From: Meandrina meandrites
Taxonomy: Eukaryota; Cnidaria; Anthozoa; Scleractinia; Meandrinidae
Assembly: GCA_963693305.1 (NCBI GenBank)
Contig: OY855909.1
Span: 1,090,501 to 1,154,500 of the forward strand
DNA: 64,000 bases
Direction of reading: 5' to 3'
The notes beneath the pieces are model-generated. The model worked only from the letters and a program-made list of their open reading frames with translations, was not told where the DNA came from and ran no database searches. The translations under genes and the position numbers were made by a program. Shown one piece after another: positions 57,571 to 64,000 of this stretch; the first letter of the stretch is position 1, and each line of letters begins with the position of its first letter.

Positions 57571-57703
57571 CAAATTTAAAACCTTTCTACGTTGTATCGG
57601 TTTCTGCTTTTTATAGTCTTTCTAACACGACAGCTATCTATTCTGGAAAAAAAAAACACTATGTACACCCTCTCCTAGCAAAAATCCTGGATCCGCCCCT
57701 GAA

Positions 57704-57998
57704 TTATTGCGGTTTTCAATAACATGCGAACTCTGAAATTCAAACCTCAACCAACGGTTTACGTTTTTCGCTGCCGTTAGTCATCTAAGCGGACCTTTCG
57801 GGAAACAGAAGCTCACTTCAGCCGGGTCAAAAGGTCACGTCTTTCGGTCGTGATTGGTAGATTTTGATCCATTTTGTTTGTTTCTGTGTTTCACTCTTCG
57901 TTGGCTGTTTCCATAATTGTGATTGACGGCAGCGAAAAACCTAATCGTCAGTTGGGCTTTGAACTTCAGAGTTCCCATGTTATTGAAAACCGCAATAA
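57704..57998. mobile_element. MITE with ~75-bp terminal inverted repeats
   Basis: The left end ATTGCGGTTTTCAATAACAT and the right end ATGTTATTGAAAACCGCAAT are exact complements. Similarity continues inward through AACTCTGAA and TTTTTCGCTGCCGT for about 75 bp. There is no coding. It lies 80 bp from the Penelope palindrome. Confidence 0.85.
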
Positions 57999-60900
57999 AT
58001 AAAGCTGTCGAGCTCTAAAAAATACGTACTTTTTAAAAAAGTTTCATATTGTACTGTAAATCATTCGGATGCTTAAAGCCTTCGGACGGTTTTATTTTTG
58101 GACACTTTATTTGTCCGAAATTAAAATCGCCCTTAATTTTTGCAAGTTATGTATCTTTTAAGGTGCTATATCACGGGAACAATTGGCCACTTTTTCTAGT
58201 CGAAAAATCTTCGTCACTTGCGAGCATTCATTCTTGTTTATTTTCGGGTTATTATTACTTTTGTTGTTGAGTTTTTACCTATTACAGGCTTTCTTCGGCT
58301 TGAAAGTGATTTAATTCAATCATGCTAAAAAGAATTAACATTGACATCGTCATCCTCGACGTCACAGTTGACAGGTGAGAGCTCTGGGGCTAGACATAAC
58401 TGAAGCTTTTCCACCCTGACCTAAGGCTATTTAACTTTATCTAGTTTCCAGGACTTCTGGCGCTGCCATCTCTGCTTCAGCACCGTTTCCAGGAGTCTTT
58501 CCTGAAAGCGAGGTTGGATCTGTTGGACGCTTTACGGGATATATGCCTGTAAATCATATATTTTTCGACTGTTACTTTTAAAACAACTTAATACAATTAA
58601 AATTAATAATGCTCGCGCCGGCGGAACCCGCGAGGTTAAAACGGGTCACGGGATATGAAAGGGTTTAAAATTACTGTGCATTTTTCACGTTGCTTAACGT
58701 TTTCCAGAAAACGCTAAAGAGACAAACAAAGAACAATTGAGTTTTTTAGATTTTTTCTCTGTTTCCAAGTTGTTTGTTTCGTTTTGCAACTGTCTAGCCT
58801 GCACAGTTGATTTGCATTGCTTTGCTGTTCAGTTTGCAGAAAAAAATGTTGTAAAGTTGGACAAATGATATTAAAAGTTATTTGGTTTTGTGTAATTATA
58901 AGACAATCAATCCTTCTGGATGTTGATTGTTATCATAATCATTAAAACTATTCTTAATAACTTATTCTTATACGAATAAGTTATTTATGGCTAATTATTC
59001 ACGATCATCTGTGTTTAATTTGTTTTTTACATTTAAAAAATAATACCGGCCGTGAAAGAAGTGCGTAAAAAGATTTTCAGGTGTTACTCCAGTCAGATAA
59101 AACAAATATACTAGCAAATAAACTTAGAGGCTGTGTTAAAAATCGCCAAAAATTTCAAAACTTCAGTTCAAGTTTGACTTGACAAAGTCGACTGTTTTCT
59201 AGAGAATTCGAAAGTGACAATCGGCCTTGAAAGAATCTGATCAATAAAAAGAGGGGTGTCGACTCGCAAATAATTCACTTTAGTATACTTCTTACATTTC
59301 CTATGAGATTAAGCTTAATTCAAAAGGCCTTCTTTGTTTTATCAAAGTTATACCCAATAGGAGCTGAAAGTATCACCGTTTTTCCAACAAGCCACAAGGG
59401 ATGTTAACGATCTACACCAGACAAGGTTCTCGCTGAAATACTTTAACTCTGTGCATAAAAAATTCGCTTTCAAGTGCCTTTGCAAAATAGCCAAAGAATG
59501 TTTAATAGACTTAACTAGAACAATTTTCATTGCATGTTAAGTCAGCACACTTAGTTTATTAATTACATAATCATAGCGTGCTTCTAATTTTGAACAATTG
59601 GGTATATTCATTACAAGCCGCCTATAATCCTGGAAATTTTAATGGAAGAAATTACAAAGTTCTCGAAGATTTTTCCAGAGAATAATAAAAGTCTTGATTG
59701 ACGCAACATAAGTGGAAAATGTTGCCTCACCTCGCGTGATCTGTCTGAATTTGAAGACGGTTCGCCCACGCCAGAGACTAGGTCGTTTTTAGCAACTATC
59801 TTTTGCCAGTGTTGCTGACACGGGCGAGAACATTATGACGTCACGATTTGTTAAAAAAGCAAATTGTAGGCCTTGACTGTTTTCGTTTAATTGGTAGTTT
59901 GAAATAGATGGTGTTTTTTGTAGCTGTGTTTTGCTCCGAGTTATATTTGGGAGATCCAACATCATTCTAATAGCGGCAGCTTTTTCAACTATTTTGATCA
60001 ACTGTGTTACGTTCATGATTGGATATTTGCATTGTTTTTGGCACATTCTTTTCAATATCATAACTGTGAAGTCCGCTTTCTATTTGTTCACTATTTTTGT
60101 AACTCCTCAAACAAAACTTTTGACAATTTTGGTAACTAGCCTCCGCAAACAAATTGGACGAGAGAATTTTCAATCTGCCCCAACTAAAGTAAATCTGTCA
60201 GGTTTTATTCCTGTTTGTTACTGTGTTGACCATTTCAATTTTGCCGAAACAAGCAAAGCCACACCCAGGGGGAGGCAAGACCGAGGCCATTCCCCACTGG
60301 AGCAGCCCGCGGGTGGGAAAGGGTGGGAAAAGACAAAGACGAGTTCTCAGGTTTAAGGCGAACTAAAAGTGATATTGCGGAATACAAACCTAGGCACATG
60401 ATCAGGGCGTAGTTAATGTGTCACTATACTGCCATTGGACAGCATCCAATGCCTCACAATATCTATCCTTTCCACATCATATTTGTCAACTTTAGAAAAT
60501 TGTGTTTTGATGTTCCATCAAATTTTCAGAACTAGCACGAAAATGCATTGCAAATGTTAAAAATTGCAAATACCAACATGAGTCAAATACCTGCAATTTG
60601 TTTATAAAACTGCTATTTTTTTAGGAAACCGTGGAAATATCGCACCTTACAATTATCTGGACTAAATTAGCCAGTTTAATTTTGAAACAACGTTCTCGCT
60701 TAGAAGCTAGTAAAATATCTCTCTAGAATTGAATAAGCTTTTTACAATTGCGTATATTTTGGGAAATGTTAAAAATCTGCATATAATAAAGAATTCGAAG
60801 GGTCGATAAAATGACTGAGTAATATTTCTCACATCTCATTAATTCTACACTTTGTAGAAGTGCAACTTCACAAATTGTCTATATATTACATTTATTCAAC

Positions 60901-62129
60901 GAGTCAAGTAAGTACTGCTATTAGTGCTCGTAAACAATCTCTTGTTTTGTTTTGAATCAGACCGATAAAATGGATTGAAATGTTTGTCTTCCATGACCGT
61001 CGGTGTATAAATATACAGGTTTTGCGAGCGAATATGAATGACTCTTTGGTGTGCATACTGAGATTTCAGTGTTAATTTTGACCCTGGATTAATATTCCAT
61101 CCACCAGTTTTCGAAAGTTGGCAATTAACTACTGTCAAGATTTTATTTCTTTTTTAGTCAGTGTTTGACACTGTTAGGAATGAATTGTGCTATTCTTGGT
61201 TTTCATGTTACGTCATGAAATTCTCAAATCAAAGTTCACTAGGCCCCCTTCTAAATTTTCTTTGTCACTAGGTGTAAGATAAACTAAAAGAGTATCTTCT
61301 TACAAATTCACAGTTTAATGGTGTTCTTCGTTTTTAAAACAGAGCATTTTGAATATTAGAGTTCTCCGCCGTTTGTGACACCAAGCTGAGTGCCGTGACA
61401 AAGCTGTTTTGTATGAAAAAGGCCTATCCTTTTGATTTTCACCAGTTTGAACATTTCAAATTTAATAAGTGGTGTTTATGTGAAAGTGTATTAGCTAGTG
61501 CCCCCCCCCCTCCCGGAAGGACACAAATATGGCGTCTCCATACTAAGCTTTTGAATTTACTTGGAAAGTTTCGCCAAATAACCCGGAAACGGTACACTGC
61601 ACAGGCCTGAGTCTTGCAGGAGAAATCGTTTATCTATTTCATCTTCTTGTATTTGATATTAGTATTAGTGTAGTTTCCAGTGTCCCCTAATAAGTATGGG
61701 GTTTATTTTTTCAGGCTATAAGGTCTGCAGCCAAACGGTTTATTTTTTATTGCATGACAGTGAAAACCAGCAATTTGCAATTTGCAAGGTCGGTATGGGT
61801 AGTTTTAGCCACTTCATTTATGTATAAACAGCGACGTGCGAAAAGAGCATATTAATACTCGTTAGTGAAGAATAAACCTTTTGCCAATGAGCACAAATGT
61901 TACGTTTTGGTTTATACTACCGGGTACGGGATTTCTTTTGCATTTTCATTTTTAAATGTTTTACAATGCCTGCTTTTAAAAAATACATAAACTGACTAAA
62001 GGTGATAGGCAAGCATAATTACATATTATATTAAAAAAAATAGGAAAGATGATTATATTAGAAAATAGGAAAGATGAACGTTTAATCGTTTGTCTCACGA
62101 TGGAATCGCTTTGCGGGCCCTAAATAAAG
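57999..62129. other. No supported gene
   Basis: AT-rich with many stops. The longest frame (59931-60356, 141 codons) has hydrophobic stretches but no ATG start, family or splice logic I can support. A poly-C run with GGCGTCTCCATACTAAGC-like repeat text lies at 61501-61545. Confidence 0.45.
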
Positions 62130-62720
62130 ATAAACTGCAAGCAAGGCTGATCATACCATGTGAAAAGTAGACTATGCGAGACAACACCACGACTAGAACC
62201 GATACAGCAGGATTGCAACCGCAGACAGCTGTTTCGTCCTTATTGGGACTCTTCAGTGCGGTGTAGCGAATCTAAATGACGCCAGCTCGGAGGGCCAACG
62301 CAAATAAATTGCCCAATAACCCGTACACTGTATCAAGTTCCGTACTTTGAACTTACTTGTCCCCCGAATCACGCGTTGCGACATCACGTGTTTCGGGGGA
62401 CAAGAAACTCAAAGTGTCACGGTGAGTCTCGCAAAGCAAAATAACTTAAATGTGGTAGGCACAGCGATTCCAAACATTTAAGCGCATGGACAAGACCATG
62501 CTAAATAAAAGCACAGCATATCGGATCTGAAAAGATCTACAGTCCAAAAATACGTAAAAGTAAGACTAAAACTGCAAGGGACCGCAAACGATAATGCTGC
62601 TATTCATAGGATCTACTGAGAGATCTGATCAGCAATAAAATGCTGTATCGGTTCTAGTCGTGGTGTTGTCTCGCAAAGTCTACTTTTCACGTAGTATGAT
62701 CAGCCTTGCTTGCAGTTTAT
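62130..62720. mobile_element. 591-bp non-autonomous element with 80-bp TIRs
   Basis: Left TIR 62130-62209 starts ATAAACTGCAAGCAAGGCTG. Right TIR 62641-62720 is its complement with about three mismatches, ending CAGCCTTGCTTGCAGTTTAT. Inside the left TIR lies a minus-strand hammerhead-like motif. The middle has a hairpin, CTTGTCCCCCGAA / TTCGGGGGACAAG, at about 62358-62405. There is no ORF. Confidence 0.85.
62218..62262 (-). ncRNA. Hammerhead-ribozyme-like motif, best of the window
   Basis: On the minus strand: ACCGCA (stem I); CTGAAGA; stem II hairpin GTCC-CAATAA-GGAC; GAAA; CAGCTGTC ending in the preferred GUC triplet; then TGCGGT, a perfect 6-bp complement of ACCGCA. Stem III (ACAGCUGU) is self-complementary, so activity may need a dimer. 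All conserved core bases are present. Confidence 0.7.
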
Positions 62721-64000
62721 TGTTATTTCATTTTTTTTCAGTAATGGAGTGAGTTCAAGCTCATGTAAAATGTTTTTAATTTAAAAAATATATTCAAAAG
62801 CAAATTTTTCCATTAAGTGGCCAAATCAAGCAAGGGACCATTTTATTGTCGCTGTAACTCGTGCTTAATATTTTTATGGATTTAAAAAATGCAAATTTAA
62901 ACATCCAGGTTATTGATAACCTAAAAAGCGGGAGATAAGAAATAAATTCTTACAAACATGTTTTGAAAATGCAAAAGTTTTCTGGAAAGATGTTGTTGAT
63001 AGTCATTACAGTTCTATGCTTTGATAATTGTTCAGTCTTGCTGCGCGAAAACAGTTTTCGAACGTTCTCGAACATAGTGCTAACACAAAACCATACTATT
63101 GTTCGCAGAGCAATTTATTGTTGACGTTAAGTTTTGAATTTTGATTAGCTTTGTCTCCCATTGGTAATGTGTCTGCAATTTTAACGCCTTGAGAAGTGAA
63201 CAACACAACATCACCTGTTCAATATATGTCGAAAATTTCTGCTTTTCCGGCGAACCAGTGAAAAGAAATATTGTCTGCTGTGGAGAACGTTTCCGTTGTT
63301 CCAACTATTAAACTTTCCGTGTTTAAGCCTCTAAACTGTTTTATCACAACAGTACAAAGAAGGCTTGACGAGAACAAACTTGTAATTCTCTAAGCAAATA
63401 TTTTGCATATTCAAATCGCTATTGATTTAGCAAACACCACTCGTTTCAGTTTACTTGCTTCAGTTTTATTCTTGATATAATAATTTACTGACACCAAATA
63501 TTTTAGCCTTTTCTACAGCTCTGTTTATGTTGTTTTGTTCCTTAGCTAGCCTTTCTCTCTATTTTACCTTTTATGGGCTATTTACAAGGTAAACATTGGC
63601 GAAATGTTCCGAGTATATCGGAAACAAATTAACATTTTTACTTTCGTATTTTTGTTGAACAAATATCGCTTGGAAAGAAGGAAATATTTATCATCTACTG
63701 TACTATTTAGAATTTGATTCTTGATATCAATTTTTTATCTATATATAAAAGACGATCAGGCGATATGTTTTGCAATAAATTCATTTGAAACTCTCCATTA
63801 TTTGATTTACAAAGCAATTGCTTTCAAGCCGCGCTCAGAGTAAACCATTACAGCTGGGAGATGGTTTTTGTGTAGTTTAGTTCCAATGTCAGATCTCTTT
63901 ACTTTCCTGATCTGGCTGTTCTCCTGTGGCATTTATTTCGAAAACCGAACCCGTTCTAGAAATATCGGATAATTTAGAAATATTCTTCTATCTTCGGCTT
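62721..64000. other. No supported gene
   Basis: AT-rich; the longest frame (63080-63304, minus) shows no domain. No repeat structure was recognised. Confidence 0.5.

Larger units (their letters stand above)
55749..57621 (+). mobile_element. Penelope-like retroelement, right arm of palindrome
   Basis: Plus-oriented copy, 1873 bp, from the palindrome centre to AGTCTTT at 57621. After the ORF come about 165 bp of AT-rich 3' sequence and the hammerhead-like motif. Confidence 0.93.

Noticed and set aside
1..64000. CRISPR arrays, operons, phage or bacterial genes
   Set aside because: Spliced animal genes and eukaryotic repeats throughout; the only direct-repeat array is a satellite without spacers.

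Overview
The window is eukaryotic nuclear DNA and looks like an anthozoan cnidarian, most likely a stony coral. The evidence is AT-rich intergenic DNA, small exons separated by GT-AG introns, animal-specific gene families, and a dense mix of SINEs, MITEs, Penelope-like and LINE remnants. The species-level inference is from general familiarity and no database search was run. There is no sign of prokaryotic operons, CRISPR or phage.

Layout. 1-4.1 kb is repeats: an 11-copy ~71-bp satellite, a CAGACTT minisatellite, a tRNA-derived SINE, plus a decayed kinase-like fragment. 4.1-11.9 kb (minus) is a spliced gene for a secreted glycine-rich protein of about 497 aa in ten exons. 11.9-23.8 kb has no gene I can support; it holds TTAA-flanked MITEs and a 1.2-kb-armed inverted repeat. 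23.8-43.5 kb is the gene-dense core: SYNJ2BP (-), a glucose-6-phosphatase (-), DNAJC17 (+), GCHFR (-) and an RMDN3-like gene (+). I reconstructed all five exon by exon with consistent splice phases. 45.4 kb and 49.5 kb each carry a single-exon gene of unknown function. 53.8-57.6 kb is a head-to-head palindrome of two Penelope-like retroelements. 57.6-64 kb is repeats and apparently gene-free DNA.

How genes relate. G6PC and DNAJC17 diverge from a 115-bp gap, and GCHFR and RMDN3 diverge from a 131-bp gap, so each pair probably shares a bidirectional promoter. As I recall the human map, DNAJC17, GCHFR and RMDN3 are also neighbours on 15q15.1 in the same relative orientations, so this trio may be very ancient microsynteny. 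SYNJ2BP and RMDN3 are both membrane-anchored proteins of the mitochondrial outer membrane or organelle contacts. G6PC is an ER phosphatase and GCHFR regulates tetrahydrobiopterin synthesis.

Most unusual signal. Hammerhead-ribozyme-type motifs (CUGANGA, stem II hairpin, GAAA, a self-complementary minimal stem III, an NUH site and a matching stem I) occur at five places: at both outer ends of the Penelope palindrome and in three other repeats (10.9, 53.2 and 62.2 kb).
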